The notes under the pieces are model-generated. The model did no database searches and had not been told where the DNA came from. It worked only from the letters and a program-made list of their open reading frames with translations. A stretch of DNA of 34,531 bases, from NCBI GenBank assembly GCA_038200385.1, contig JBBPYA010000354.1:1-34531 (forward strand), read 5' to 3'. The position numbers and the translations under genes are program-made. This stretch comes from JBBPYA01 sp038200385 (GTDB lineage: Bacteria > Actinomycetota > Actinomycetes > Mycobacteriales > Geodermatophilaceae). Positions 14,269-22,998 of the stretch are shown piece after piece. How positions within the stretch are numbered: the first letter of the stretch is position 1; each line of letters opens with the position of its first letter.

Positions 14269-15668
14269 TCGCGTTGTCCCTGGCCGAGGTCGCCGCCGCG
14301 GTAGGCGGCCGGCTCTGCGACGCCCCGGACCCGGCGGCGCTGGTCACCGCCGCCGTGGAGTTCGACTCGCGGGCCGTGGCGCCCGGTGGCCTGTTCGTCG
14401 CGTTGGACGGTGAGCGCGTCGACGGTCACGACTTCGCCGCCGCCGCGGTGGCCGCGGGCGCGATCGGGGTGCTGGCCGGCCGGCCGGTCGGCGTACCGGC
14501 CGTGGTGGTCGACGCGGGCGGCAGTGATGTTCCCGGCGCGCTGGCCCGGCTGGCCCACGAAGTCCTCCGCCGGCTCCCCGAGGTCACCGTGATCGGCCTG
14601 ACCGGGTCCTCCGGCAAGACCTCGACCAAGGACCTGCTCGCCCACGTCGTGGCCGGGCTCGGGCCGACCGTGGCGCCCCCCGGCTCGTTCAACAACGAGA
14701 TCGGCCATCCGCACACGGTGCTGCGCATCGACGAGCGGACCCGCTATCTCGTGCTGGAGTGCTCCGCTCGCAGGCCCGGCCACATCGCGGCGCTGTGCGC
14801 CACGGCGCCGCCGCAGCTGGGGATCGTGCTCAACGTCGGCACCGCCCACCTGGGCGAGTTCGGCAGCCGGGAGGCGATCGCGGCCAGCAAGGCCGAGCTG
14901 GTGCAGGCGCTTCCCCCGGCCGCGGCGGGCGGCGTGGCGGTCCTCAACGCCGACGACCCGGTGGTCGCTGCGATGGCCGGGCAGACCGCGGCCCGGGTGA
15001 TCACCGTCGGCTCGGCGGCCGACGCCGACGTCCGCGCCGGGGATGTCCGGCTGGACGCGGCCGGCCGCGCGTCGTACACGCTGCGCTGCGCCGACGGGCG
15101 GGCCGAGGTGTCGCTGGGGCTGCACGGTGCCCACCATGTCGGCAACTCCCTCGCTGTCGCGGCGGTCGCCCTGCACGTCGGCATGGACGCCGCGACGCTG
15201 GCCGCCGCACTCGGCTCGGCCCGACCGGCCAGCCGGTGGCGGATGGAGGTCACCGACCGGGACGACGGCGTTCGCATCGTCAACGACGCCTACAACGCCA
15301 ACCCCGAGTCGATGGCCGCCGCGCTGCGGGCGCTGGCCGCGATGGGCGACGGACGGCGTACCTGGGCGGTGCTCGGCGAGATGGGGGAGCTGGGCGACCA
15401 CGCGCCCGAGGCACACGCTGCGGTGGGCCGGTTGAGCGCCGAACTCGGCGTCAGCCGCGTGGTGACCGTCGGCCGCGGCGCCGAGCGGATCGCGTCCGCC
15501 GCGTCGGCCGGCACGTCCGTGGACAGCGTCGACGACGTCGAGGAGGCCGTCTCGCTGCTGCGCCGTGAGCTGCGCGCCGACGACATCGTGCTGGTGAAGG
15601 CATCCCGGGCCGCGGGCCTGGAGCGCGTCGCCGTCGCCCTGACCGTCGACGAGGCGGGGGAATCATGA
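14265..15668 (+). CDS. murF: UDP-MurNAc-tripeptide:D-Ala-D-Ala ligase
   Basis: 467 residues. The N-terminal domain (FDSRAVAPGGLFVALDGERVDGHDF) binds the UDP moiety, the P-loop is GLTGSSGKTSTKD (111 onward), and NDAYNANPESM lies in the C-terminal domain. ALGEMGELGDHAPEAHAAVG-type sequence is present as VLGEMGELGDHAPEAH. It adds D-Ala-D-Ala to the UDP-muramyl tripeptide, completing the cytoplasmic pentapeptide precursor. The GTG start overlaps murE (GTGA) and its TGA overlaps mraY (ATGA), so it is translationally coupled on both sides. Length is normal. Confidence 0.96.
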   Translation: MIALSLAEVAAAVGGRLCDAPDPAALVTAAVEFDSRAVAPGGLFVALDGERVDGHDFAAAAVAAGAIGVLAGRPVGVPAVVVDAGGSDVPGALARLAHEVLRRLPEVTVIGLTGSSGKTSTKDLLAHVVAGLGPTVAPPGSFNNEIGHPHTVLRIDERTRYLVLECSARRPGHIAALCATAPPQLGIVLNVGTAHLGEFGSREAIAASKAELVQALPPAAAGGVAVLNADDPVVAAMAGQTAARVITVGSAADADVRAGDVRLDAAGRASYTLRCADGRAEVSLGLHGAHHVGNSLAVAAVALHVGMDAATLAAALGSARPASRWRMEVTDRDDGVRIVNDAYNANPESMAAALRALAAMGDGRRTWAVLGEMGELGDHAPEAHAAVGRLSAELGVSRVVTVGRGAERIASAASAGTSVDSVDDVEEAVSLLRRELRADDIVLVKASRAAGLERVAVALTVDEAGES

Positions 15669-16744
15669 GTTCGGTGCTGCTCGCTGCGCTGATCTCCTTG
15701 ACGGTGTCGATCCTGTTCACCCCCTTCGCGATCCGGCTGCTGCGCAGCAAGGGCATGGGCCAGGAGATCCGGGTCGACGGCCCGCAGACCCACCTGTCCA
15801 AGCAGGGAACCCCGACCATGGGCGGGACGGTCATCGTGATCGCGACCGTGCTGGGCTACGGGGGCGCCCAGCTGTTCCTGCTCACCCAGCCGGACCGCGG
15901 ACCCACGGCCACCGGCTATCTCCTGCTGTACCTCATGGTCGGGCTGGGCTTCGTGGGCTTCCTCGACGACTTCATCAAGATCCGTAAGAAGCGCAATCTG
16001 GGGCTGAGCAAGACCGCCAAGCTCGTCGGCCAGCTCGTCATCGGCGTCAGTTTCGCCCTGCTGGCCCTGCAGTTCCGGCGGGACGGGCTCTCGCCGGCCT
16101 CCATCAACCTGTCCTTCGTCCGCGACATCCCGCAGATCACGTTCGGTGCCGTGCTGTTCGTGGTGTTCGCCTACCTGATGGTCGCCGGCTTCTCCAACGC
16201 GCTGAACCTCACCGATGGGCTCGACGGGCTGGCCACCGGGTCGTCGGTCATGGTCTTCGGTGCCTACGTCATCATCTCGTTCTGGCAGTTCGGCCACCTG
16301 TGCGCACGGCAGTCGCTGGCCGGGTGCTACGAGGTCCGCGACCCCCTGGACGTCACGCTGGTGGCCGCCGCCGCGCTCGGCGCGTGCTTCGGCTTTCTCT
16401 GGTGGAACGCGAACCCGGCCCGGATCATCATGGGAGACACCGGCTCGCTGGCGCTGGGCGGCCTGATGGCCGGGATGGCGGTGCTGACCCGGACCGAACT
16501 CCTGCTGGTCGTGCTCGGTGGCCTGTTCGTCGTCGAGACGCTGTCGGTGGCCACCCAGATCCTCGTCTTCAAGGCCACCCGACGGCGGGTGTTCCGGATG
16601 GCACCCATCCACCACCATTTCGAGCTGGCCGGTTGGACGGAGATGACGGTGGTGGTCCGGTTCTGGATCATCACCGGCGGCGCGGTCGCGTTCGGACTGG
16701 GCTTGTTCTACGCGGACTGGCTGGGTTCGGCCCAGATCCGGTGA
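15665..16744 (+). CDS. mraY: Phospho-MurNAc-pentapeptide translocase
   Basis: 359 residues, a polytopic membrane protein with about ten helices. Diagnostic segments are QTHLSKQGTPTMGGTVI, the catalytic-loop FLDDFIKIRKKRNLGLSKTAK, NLTDGLDGLATGS, MGDTGSLALGG and FRMAPIHHHFELAGW. It transfers phospho-MurNAc-pentapeptide from UDP to undecaprenyl phosphate to form lipid I on the inner leaflet. The ATG overlaps the murF stop and the TGA overlaps the murD GTG. Length and motifs are standard. Confidence 0.97.
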   Translation: MSSVLLAALISLTVSILFTPFAIRLLRSKGMGQEIRVDGPQTHLSKQGTPTMGGTVIVIATVLGYGGAQLFLLTQPDRGPTATGYLLLYLMVGLGFVGFLDDFIKIRKKRNLGLSKTAKLVGQLVIGVSFALLALQFRRDGLSPASINLSFVRDIPQITFGAVLFVVFAYLMVAGFSNALNLTDGLDGLATGSSVMVFGAYVIISFWQFGHLCARQSLAGCYEVRDPLDVTLVAAAALGACFGFLWWNANPARIIMGDTGSLALGGLMAGMAVLTRTELLLVVLGGLFVVETLSVATQILVFKATRRRVFRMAPIHHHFELAGWTEMTVVVRFWIITGGAVAFGLGLFYADWLGSAQIR

Positions 16745-18099
16745 GCGGGCCGTACGCCGGGCGCAGCGTGCTGGTTGCCGGCGCGGGGGTATCCGGAGCG
16801 GCCGTGGCACGGGCGTTGCTCGCCATGGACGCCACCGTCCTGGTCGCCGATCAGCGGGCCGGGGAGCGCACCGCCGAGCTGGAACGCGCCGGAGCCCGGT
16901 TCATCGGGTTGCCCGCCGAGCCCCCTTCAGGGGTCGATCTGGTCGTGGTGTCCCCCGGCTGGCGCCCGGACGACCCGCTGCTCACCGCTGCCGAGCGGGC
17001 GGGCCTACCGGTGATCGGGGAGGTCGAGCTGGCCTGGCGGCACCGCGACCCGGCCATCCCGTGGCTGGCGGTGACCGGTACCAACGGCAAGACCACGACG
17101 ACCCTGATGCTCGAGTCGATCCTGCGCGCGGCGGGGCGGCGGACCGTGGCCGCGGGGAACGTCGGCGTACCGCTGATCGAGGTGAGCGCGGGCAACTACG
17201 ACGTCCTCGCGGTGGAGCTGGGCAGCCCGCAGCTGCACTCGGCGCCGTCGCTGCACCCGCTGGCGGGGACGGTACTCAACCTGGCGCCGGACCATCTGGA
17301 CTGGCACGGCTCGTTCGATGCCTACGCCGAGGCCAAGCGCCGTGTATACGCCGGGGACGTGGCGGTGCTCAATGTCGCGGATGAGTGGTCGGTGCGGCTC
17401 GCCCAAGGACATCCGCGCCAAGTTGGGTTCACCCTCGCCGACCCGGACCCCGGCCAACTGGGTTGCGCCGACGGCGTCCTGCTCGACCGCGCGTTCGGCG
17501 ACGCCGCCGCCGGGGTCGCGCTGGCGACCGTCGCCGACATCGGGGTGCCCGGCCCGCACAACGTGGCCAACGCCCTGGCGGCGGCGGCGCTGGCGCGGGT
17601 GTACGGCGTACCGCCCGAGGCTGTTGCGGCGGGCCTGCGCACGTTCCGGCCCGCCCCACACCGCAACGCACTGGTGTCCACAGTGGACGGTGTGGACTAC
17701 GTGGATGACAGCAAGGCCACGAACCCGCATGCCGCGTCGGCGTCCCTCGCGGCGTACGAGCGGGTCGTCTGGATCGCCGGCGGCCTGCTCAAAGGTGTTG
17801 CGGTGGACGATTTCGTCGCCGCGATCAGCCGCCGGCTCGTCGCGGTCGTGCTGCTAGGGGCGGATCGGGCCCGGTTGGCGGAGGCACTGGCGCGACACGC
17901 TCCCGATGTCCCTGTGACGGAAGTGACGAGAACAGACAATGGCGCCATGGACGAGGTGGTGGCGCACGCAGCCGGTTACGCCGCGGCCGGCGACACGGTG
18001 CTGCTCGCGCCCGCCGCGGCATCGTGGGACATGTTCACCGACTACACCGCACGGGGACGGGCTTTCGCCGCGGCGGTGGCCGGGTTGGGCCGCCGATGA
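16741..18099 (+). CDS. murD: UDP-MurNAc-L-Ala:D-glutamate ligase
   Basis: 452 residues. The N-terminal Rossmann-like VLVAGAGVSGAAVARALL, P-loop VTGTNGKTTTT (111 onward), LAPDHLDWHGSFDAYAEAKRRVY and the C-terminal DDSKATNPHA are all MurD signatures. It adds D-glutamate to UDP-MurNAc-L-Ala. The usual ELSSFQL segment reads ELGSPQL here (residues 159-165), two substitutions in a normally conserved stretch. The GTG overlaps the mraY stop and the stop overlaps the ftsW ATG. The frame is open far upstream, but that part is antiframe within mraY. Confidence 0.95.
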   Translation: MSGPYAGRSVLVAGAGVSGAAVARALLAMDATVLVADQRAGERTAELERAGARFIGLPAEPPSGVDLVVVSPGWRPDDPLLTAAERAGLPVIGEVELAWRHRDPAIPWLAVTGTNGKTTTTLMLESILRAAGRRTVAAGNVGVPLIEVSAGNYDVLAVELGSPQLHSAPSLHPLAGTVLNLAPDHLDWHGSFDAYAEAKRRVYAGDVAVLNVADEWSVRLAQGHPRQVGFTLADPDPGQLGCADGVLLDRAFGDAAAGVALATVADIGVPGPHNVANALAAAALARVYGVPPEAVAAGLRTFRPAPHRNALVSTVDGVDYVDDSKATNPHAASASLAAYERVVWIAGGLLKGVAVDDFVAAISRRLVAVVLLGADRARLAEALARHAPDVPVTEVTRTDNGAMDEVVAHAAGYAAAGDTVLLAPAAASWDMFTDYTARGRAFAAAVAGLGRR

Positions 18100-19628
18100 C
18101 GGCCACCCTGCCCGGCTCCCGTCCGGCCGCAGCTCCCACGACCGGCGCCCGGACCGTCCGAACCCGCGCCGCCGTTGCCCGCCCCGGTCCCGCGGGACGG
18201 TCCATCGGATCACCACGCCCGACGATCCGGGCCTTCCTGGACATGCCGCTGGCCTCCTATCACCTGATACTGGCCAGCGGTGGCGCGCTGCTGCTCATCG
18301 GCGTCGCGATGGTCTTCTCCGCCTCCAGCGTCCAGTCGCTCATCGACAGCGCACCGAACCGCCTGTCGCCGTTCGGGATCTTCGACAAGCAGATCCTCTA
18401 TGTGTTCCTCGGTCTGCCCGCGGCCTGGCTCGGGCTGCGTCTGCGCCCATCGGCCTACCGGCGACTGGCCTATCCCTCGTTGCTGATCAGCGTGCTGCTG
18501 CTCGCAGTCGTTCTGATCCCGGCCGTCGGTGTGGCGTTCTGGGGGGCGCGGCGTTGGTTGGACCTCGGTGTGGTGCAGCTGCAGCCCTCGGAGGTGGCCA
18601 AACTCGCTTTCGTTCTGTGGGGCGCAGACCTGTTGGTACGCAAGCAGAAGCTGCTGGGGGAGTGGCGACACCTGATGGTCCCGCTGGTCCCGGTGGCGCT
18701 GCTGCTCGGCGGCCTGATCATGCTCGAGCCCGACCTCGGGACGACGCTGTGCTTCGTCCTGATCCTGTTCGCGCTGCTCTGGACGGTCGGCGCGCCGATG
18801 AGCCTGTTCGGCTCCCTGTTCGCCGGCGTGCTCGCGATCATCGTGGTGCTCATCAAGTTCGAGCCGTACCGGCTGCAGCGGGTGCTCACCTTCCTCGATC
18901 CGTTCGCGGACCCCACCGACACCGGCTTGCAGTCCGTTCGCGGGCTCTACGCCCTGGCTACCGGCGGTTGGTGGGGTGTCGGGCTGGGCAACAGCAGGAT
19001 GAAGTGGGGGCTGTTGCCCAACGGGCACAGCGACTACATCTTCGCGATCGTGGGTGAGGAACTCGGTTTCGTCGGGTGCCTGTTCGTCCTGAGCCTGTTC
19101 GGGGTCCTGGCCTTCGCCGGCCTGCGGATCGCCCGCCGTGCGGCTGACCCGTTCATCCGACTGGTGAGCGCGGCCGTGGTCGTCTGGCTCGTCGGACAGG
19201 CGATCATCAACATCGGCTACGTCGTGGGCTTGCTCCCCGTCACCGGGATCCCGCTACCTCTGATCTCCTCGGGGGGCACCTCGCTGATCCTCACCCTGTT
19301 CATCCTCGGCATGCTGGCCGGTTTCGCCCGGCACGAGCCCGATGCGGTGGCCTACCTGCAGCAACGCGGCCAGGGCCGGCTGGCTCGGATCCTTCGGCTG
19401 CCAATCCCGCGCGCGGCAGTGGACTCCCCGCCGCGCCGCCGGAGACCGGCGCCGGCCAAGGGCCGGCCGAGCCGCACCCGGCGCTCGCAGGCGCAGGCCC
19501 GCACCGTGCGGTCGCCGGCGCCGCTTCGCACCGTGCGCACCGTCAGTGGCGCCGGAGCCAAGCTCCCGACCGTCCGCGCCACCGGTCGCTCCGGAGCCGA
19601 CCGCCCCGCACGACCGACGCGCGGGTGA
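18096..19628 (+). CDS. ftsW: Septal peptidoglycan glycosyltransferase FtsW (SEDS family)
   Basis: 510 residues. About 55 N-terminal residues rich in Arg and Pro lead into roughly ten transmembrane helices. SEDS motifs include MVFSASSVQSL, LQPSEVAKLAFVLW, LEPDLGTTLC, the large-loop GLGNSRMKWGLLPNGHSDYIFAIVGEELGF (shown here in outline) and GIPLPLISSGGTS. The C-terminal ~75 residues are very basic with RTV repeats (ARTVRSPAPLRTVRTV). FtsW polymerises lipid II with FtsI. The ATG overlaps the murD stop, and an in-frame upstream ATG at 18024 lies inside murD and is not needed. The stop overlaps murG (GTGA). In actinobacteria a paralogue RodA exists elsewhere, but the dcw position fits FtsW. Confidence 0.95.
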   Translation: MTATLPGSRPAAAPTTGARTVRTRAAVARPGPAGRSIGSPRPTIRAFLDMPLASYHLILASGGALLLIGVAMVFSASSVQSLIDSAPNRLSPFGIFDKQILYVFLGLPAAWLGLRLRPSAYRRLAYPSLLISVLLLAVVLIPAVGVAFWGARRWLDLGVVQLQPSEVAKLAFVLWGADLLVRKQKLLGEWRHLMVPLVPVALLLGGLIMLEPDLGTTLCFVLILFALLWTVGAPMSLFGSLFAGVLAIIVVLIKFEPYRLQRVLTFLDPFADPTDTGLQSVRGLYALATGGWWGVGLGNSRMKWGLLPNGHSDYIFAIVGEELGFVGCLFVLSLFGVLAFAGLRIARRAADPFIRLVSAAVVVWLVGQAIINIGYVVGLLPVTGIPLPLISSGGTSLILTLFILGMLAGFARHEPDAVAYLQQRGQGRLARILRLPIPRAAVDSPPRRRRPAPAKGRPSRTRRSQAQARTVRSPAPLRTVRTVSGAGAKLPTVRATGRSGADRPARPTRG

Positions 19629-20704
19629 GCCCGGTCCGGGTCGTGCTGGCCGGCGGCGGTACGGCGGGGCACATCGAGCCCGCGCTGGCCGTCGGAGACG
19701 CCCTCCGCCGGCTGGTCCCGGACATCGCCGTTCTCGCGCTCGGGACCGAGAAGGGCTTGGAGCGCACCGTGATCCCGGCGCGCGGCTACCCGTTGGAGCT
19801 GATCCCCCCGGTCCCCATGCCCCGGCGGCCCACGCTCGACCTCGTCAAGCTCCCGGTCCGGCTCGTGCGTGCGGTGCGCCGGACGCGGGCGGTCCTGGAC
19901 TCCGCGCAGGCCGACGTCGTGGTCGGTTTCGGTGGCTACGTCGCCTTTCCCGCCTATCTCGCCGCCCGGCTGCGGCGGACACCGATCGTGGTGCACGAGC
20001 AGAATCCGTTGCCGGGCTTGGCCAATCGGGTGGCCGCTCGCTTCGCGACCGTGGTGGCAGTGACCACGCCGGGGACGCCGCTGCCGCGGGCCCAGGTCGT
20101 CGGGATGCCCCTGCGCAGGTCGATCACCCGGCTGGACCGGGCTGCTCTGCGCCCCGCGGCCGCCGAGCATTTCGGGCTGGACCCCCACCGCGTCACCCTG
20201 CTGGTCACCGGCGGCTCGCAGGGCGCCCGCTCCCTGAACGTCGCCGCGGCGGGTGCGGCCCGTGCTCTCGGCGACGCCGGCGTCCAGGTGTTGCACATCA
20301 CCGGACCGAAGAACACCGTGCAGCCCGAGCGCGGCGCCGCGCCGTACACCGTCGTCCCGTACACCGACCGGATGGATCTGGCCTACGCCGCGGCCGACCT
20401 GGCCCTGTGCCGATCCGGAGCCGGTACCTGCGCGGAGCTGTCCGCGGTCGGACTCCCGGCCGTCTACGTGCCCTACCCCGTCGGCAACGGTGAGCAGCGG
20501 CTCAACGCCGCACCGGTCGTCCAGGCCGGCGGCGGACTGCTCGTCAACGACGCCGACCTGAGTGCCCGGTGGATCGAAGAGCAGCTGGTGCCGCTGCTCA
20601 CCGACCCGGAGAGGTTGGCCGGCATTACTGTCCGCGCGGCCGCGGCCGGGCACCCCGACGCCGACGAGGACCTGGCGCGGCTCGTCCTGGCGGCGGCCCG
20701 GTGA
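19625..20704 (+). CDS. murG: UDP-GlcNAc:lipid I N-acetylglucosaminyltransferase
   Basis: 359 residues, GT-B fold. The first glycine-rich loop is AGGGTAGHIEPALAVGDAL (residues 9 onward), followed by GFGGYVAFPAYLAARL and HEQNPLPGLANR. The C-terminal domain has VTGGSQGARSLN and the donor site region RSGAGTCAELSAVGLPAVYVPYP. It adds GlcNAc to lipid I to give lipid II on the inner membrane face. The GTG start overlaps ftsW and the TGA overlaps murC. Length is as expected for the family. Confidence 0.96.
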   Translation: MSPVRVVLAGGGTAGHIEPALAVGDALRRLVPDIAVLALGTEKGLERTVIPARGYPLELIPPVPMPRRPTLDLVKLPVRLVRAVRRTRAVLDSAQADVVVGFGGYVAFPAYLAARLRRTPIVVHEQNPLPGLANRVAARFATVVAVTTPGTPLPRAQVVGMPLRRSITRLDRAALRPAAAEHFGLDPHRVTLLVTGGSQGARSLNVAAAGAARALGDAGVQVLHITGPKNTVQPERGAAPYTVVPYTDRMDLAYAAADLALCRSGAGTCAELSAVGLPAVYVPYPVGNGEQRLNAAPVVQAGGGLLVNDADLSARWIEEQLVPLLTDPERLAGITVRAAAAGHPDADEDLARLVLAAAR

Positions 20705-22125
20705 CCGTCTACCCGCCGTACGTCAATCCCGACGAGCCGATCCCGAGCCTGGACTCACTCGGCCGGGTGCACATCGTCGGGATCGGCGGAAGCGGGATGA
20801 GTGCCATCGCCCGGCTGCTGCTCGACGCCGGTGTACCGGTGTCGGGCAGTGACGCGGTGGCCACCGACCACGCCGCGGGCCTGCAGGGCGCGACCGTCCA
20901 CATCGGACACCGGGCGGACAACGTGGCACAGGCGGACAGCGTCGTAGTGTCCACCGCGATCCGGGAGGCCAATCCCGAGGTGGCCGAGGCCCGCCGCCGC
21001 GGCGTGCCGGTGCTGCACCGGTCTGTGGCCATGGCCAGCATCGCCGCCGGTCGACGGGTGCTTGCCGTCGCCGGGGCGCACGGCAAGACGTCGACGACGT
21101 CGATGCTGGCCACCACGTTGGAGCACTGCGGGGCCGACCCGTCGTACGCGATCGGCGGCGAGCTGGCCGCCACCGGCTCGAACGCCCGGCTCGGGGCCGG
21201 GGATCTCTTCGTCGCCGAGGCCGACGAGAGTGACGGTTCGTTCCTGCTGCTGTGGCCGACCGGGGCCGTGGTGACCAACATCGAGCTGGACCACCTCGAC
21301 CGGCACGGCGATCTGGCCGGGATCCGCCGTGCCTACCGCAGTTTCGTCGACACCGTCCGGGTGCCCGGCTTCCTGGTGCTCTGCGCGGACGACCCCGACA
21401 CCGTCGCCCTGCGCGAGCCGGCGCTCGCGCGAGGGCTTGCCGTGCGCACCTACGGAACGGACGCGGCCGACCTGGTGCTGTCCGACATCGAGCTGGAGCA
21501 CACCGCGACGTCGTACTCGGCAACGCTCGACGGCCGTCCGCTCGGCCGGCTGCGGGTGGGTGCGCTGGGCCACCACATGGCGTTGAACTCCGCGGCCGTG
21601 TTGCTCATCGGCTTGGAACTCGGTTTCGCCGCAGCCGATCTGGCGGCCGGACTCGCCGGGTACTCCGGTGTGCACCGCCGGTTCGAGCTGACCGGCACGG
21701 CCGACGGCGTCCGGGTGTACGACGACTACGCGCACCACCCCACCGAGATCGCGGCGCAGCTGCGCGCCGCCCGGTCGGTGACCGGGACCGGGCGGCTGAT
21801 CGCGGTCTTCCAGCCCTACCTCTACACCCGGACCCAGGCGTTCGCGGCGCAGTTCGGCGCCGCCCTGGCCCTGGCCGACGAGGCGGTGGTGATGGAGATC
21901 GCGGTCAACCGGGAGGACCCGATCCCTGGCGTCACCGGCCGACTGATCGCCGAGCAGGTGGGCCTGCCGCCGGACCAGGTGCTCTTCGCGCCGGACTGGC
22001 CGGGGACCGCACGGTCGGTGGTCGATCGGACCCGGCCGGGCGATGTCGTCGTACTGCTCGGTTCCGGGCCGGTCTACCAGCTCGCGCCGGAGATCCTGGC
22101 GTTGTTGAAGGAGAGGTCGCAGTGA
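20701..22125 (+). CDS. murC: UDP-N-acetylmuramate:L-alanine ligase
   Basis: 474 residues. The N-terminal VHIVGIGGSGMSAIARLLL binds UDP, the P-loop is GAHGKTSTTSML (125 onward), VAEADESDGSFLLL and NIELDHLDRHGDL belong to the central domain, and YDDYAHHPTEIAA to the C-terminal domain. It performs the first amino acid addition to UDP-MurNAc. The GTG at 20701 overlaps the murG stop. The frame runs open upstream into murG, but that extension has no family match. The stop overlaps ftsQ. Confidence 0.96.
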   Translation: MTVYPPYVNPDEPIPSLDSLGRVHIVGIGGSGMSAIARLLLDAGVPVSGSDAVATDHAAGLQGATVHIGHRADNVAQADSVVVSTAIREANPEVAEARRRGVPVLHRSVAMASIAAGRRVLAVAGAHGKTSTTSMLATTLEHCGADPSYAIGGELAATGSNARLGAGDLFVAEADESDGSFLLLWPTGAVVTNIELDHLDRHGDLAGIRRAYRSFVDTVRVPGFLVLCADDPDTVALREPALARGLAVRTYGTDAADLVLSDIELEHTATSYSATLDGRPLGRLRVGALGHHMALNSAAVLLIGLELGFAAADLAAGLAGYSGVHRRFELTGTADGVRVYDDYAHHPTEIAAQLRAARSVTGTGRLIAVFQPYLYTRTQAFAAQFGAALALADEAVVMEIAVNREDPIPGVTGRLIAEQVGLPPDQVLFAPDWPGTARSVVDRTRPGDVVVLLGSGPVYQLAPEILALLKERSQ

Positions 22126-22973
22126 CGGAGCGGGGCGGACGTACGGCGGAACTGCCCGGAGCACGGCCGCGGCCGGCCGGCGCGCGCAGCCGACCGGCGG
22201 TCAAGCCGCGGGAGCACGAGCGGGCCCGCCGGGTCCGCCCGCCCAGCACGCACTTGTGGTCCCCCCGCCGGTGGCGCGGCCGGCGGCCGGGACGGCGGCC
22301 GCGCTGGCTGTCGACCCGCCGACTGGCCTGGCTCGGTGCCAGCCTTCTCGTGCTCGTCGTCGCCCTCGGCTGGTTGTTCTACTTCTCCCCGGTGCTCACC
22401 GTCCGCAGCGTGCAGGTCCAGGGGGGGCGCAGCGGCACCTCCGACGCCGTCCTTGCACTCGCAGCCGTCCCCCAGGGTCAGCCGCTGGCCCGGGTGGACG
22501 TCCAGGCGGTCGCGGACCGGTTGCGCGGCATGGCCGAGCTGCGCTCGGTGACCGTCGTGCGGTCCTGGCCCGCGACGATCCGGATCGACGTGCAGGAGCG
22601 CAGCCCCGTCGCCCTCGTCGACGCCCCCGACGGACTGTGGCTGATCGACGGCACCGGGGTGCGCTTCGCGCAGGTCACCGATGCACCGCCGAGTCTGCCG
22701 GTGCTCGAGGTAGCCCGGCCGGTGCCGGGGGACCGGGCGACCGAGGCCGCGCTGCAGGTCGTGCAGGCGCTCCCGGAACGGATCCGGACCCGGGTGTCCC
22801 GGGTCTCGGCGCAGACGGCGGACTCCGTCGTCCTGCACATGTCCGGCGGGCGCACGATCAGCTGGGGCGACGCCCAGGACAGTGCGGCCAAGGCGGAGGC
22901 GCTGGACCTCGTGTTCGGGCAGCCCGGGATGTTCTTCGACGTGAGCAGCCCTACCGCGATCGTGGTCCGCTGA
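22122..22973 (+). CDS. ftsQ: Cell division protein FtsQ
   Basis: 283 residues. A highly basic, Pro/Arg-rich cytoplasmic region of about 70 residues precedes one transmembrane helix (LAWLGASLLVLVVALGWLFYF). The POTRA domain follows (SPVLTVRSVQVQGG, then VPQGQPLARVD and LRSVTVVRSWPATIRIDVQERSP), then the FtsQ/DivIB domain with LPVLEVARPVPGD. GAAGGAGAGG lies just before the GTG, the clearest ribosome site in the overlapping run. FtsQ bridges FtsL and FtsB within the divisome. It is the last gene of the overlapping series. Confidence 0.93.
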   Translation: MTERGGRTAELPGARPRPAGARSRPAVKPREHERARRVRPPSTHLWSPRRWRGRRPGRRPRWLSTRRLAWLGASLLVLVVALGWLFYFSPVLTVRSVQVQGGRSGTSDAVLALAAVPQGQPLARVDVQAVADRLRGMAELRSVTVVRSWPATIRIDVQERSPVALVDAPDGLWLIDGTGVRFAQVTDAPPSLPVLEVARPVPGDRATEAALQVVQALPERIRTRVSRVSAQTADSVVLHMSGGRTISWGDAQDSAAKAEALDLVFGQPGMFFDVSSPTAIVVR

Positions 22974-22984
22974 CCGCGGCTGGC

Positions 22985-22998
22985 TAGGGTCGGGTCCA
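22985..22998 (+). promoter_or_regulatory. Leaderless-type promoter of the AhpD-like gene
   Basis: TAGGGT (22985-22990) is followed by exactly 7 bases before the ATG at 22998, so the transcript would begin at the start codon. There is no Shine-Dalgarno sequence. The geometry is the same as at murE. No good -35 was seen. Confidence 0.6.
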
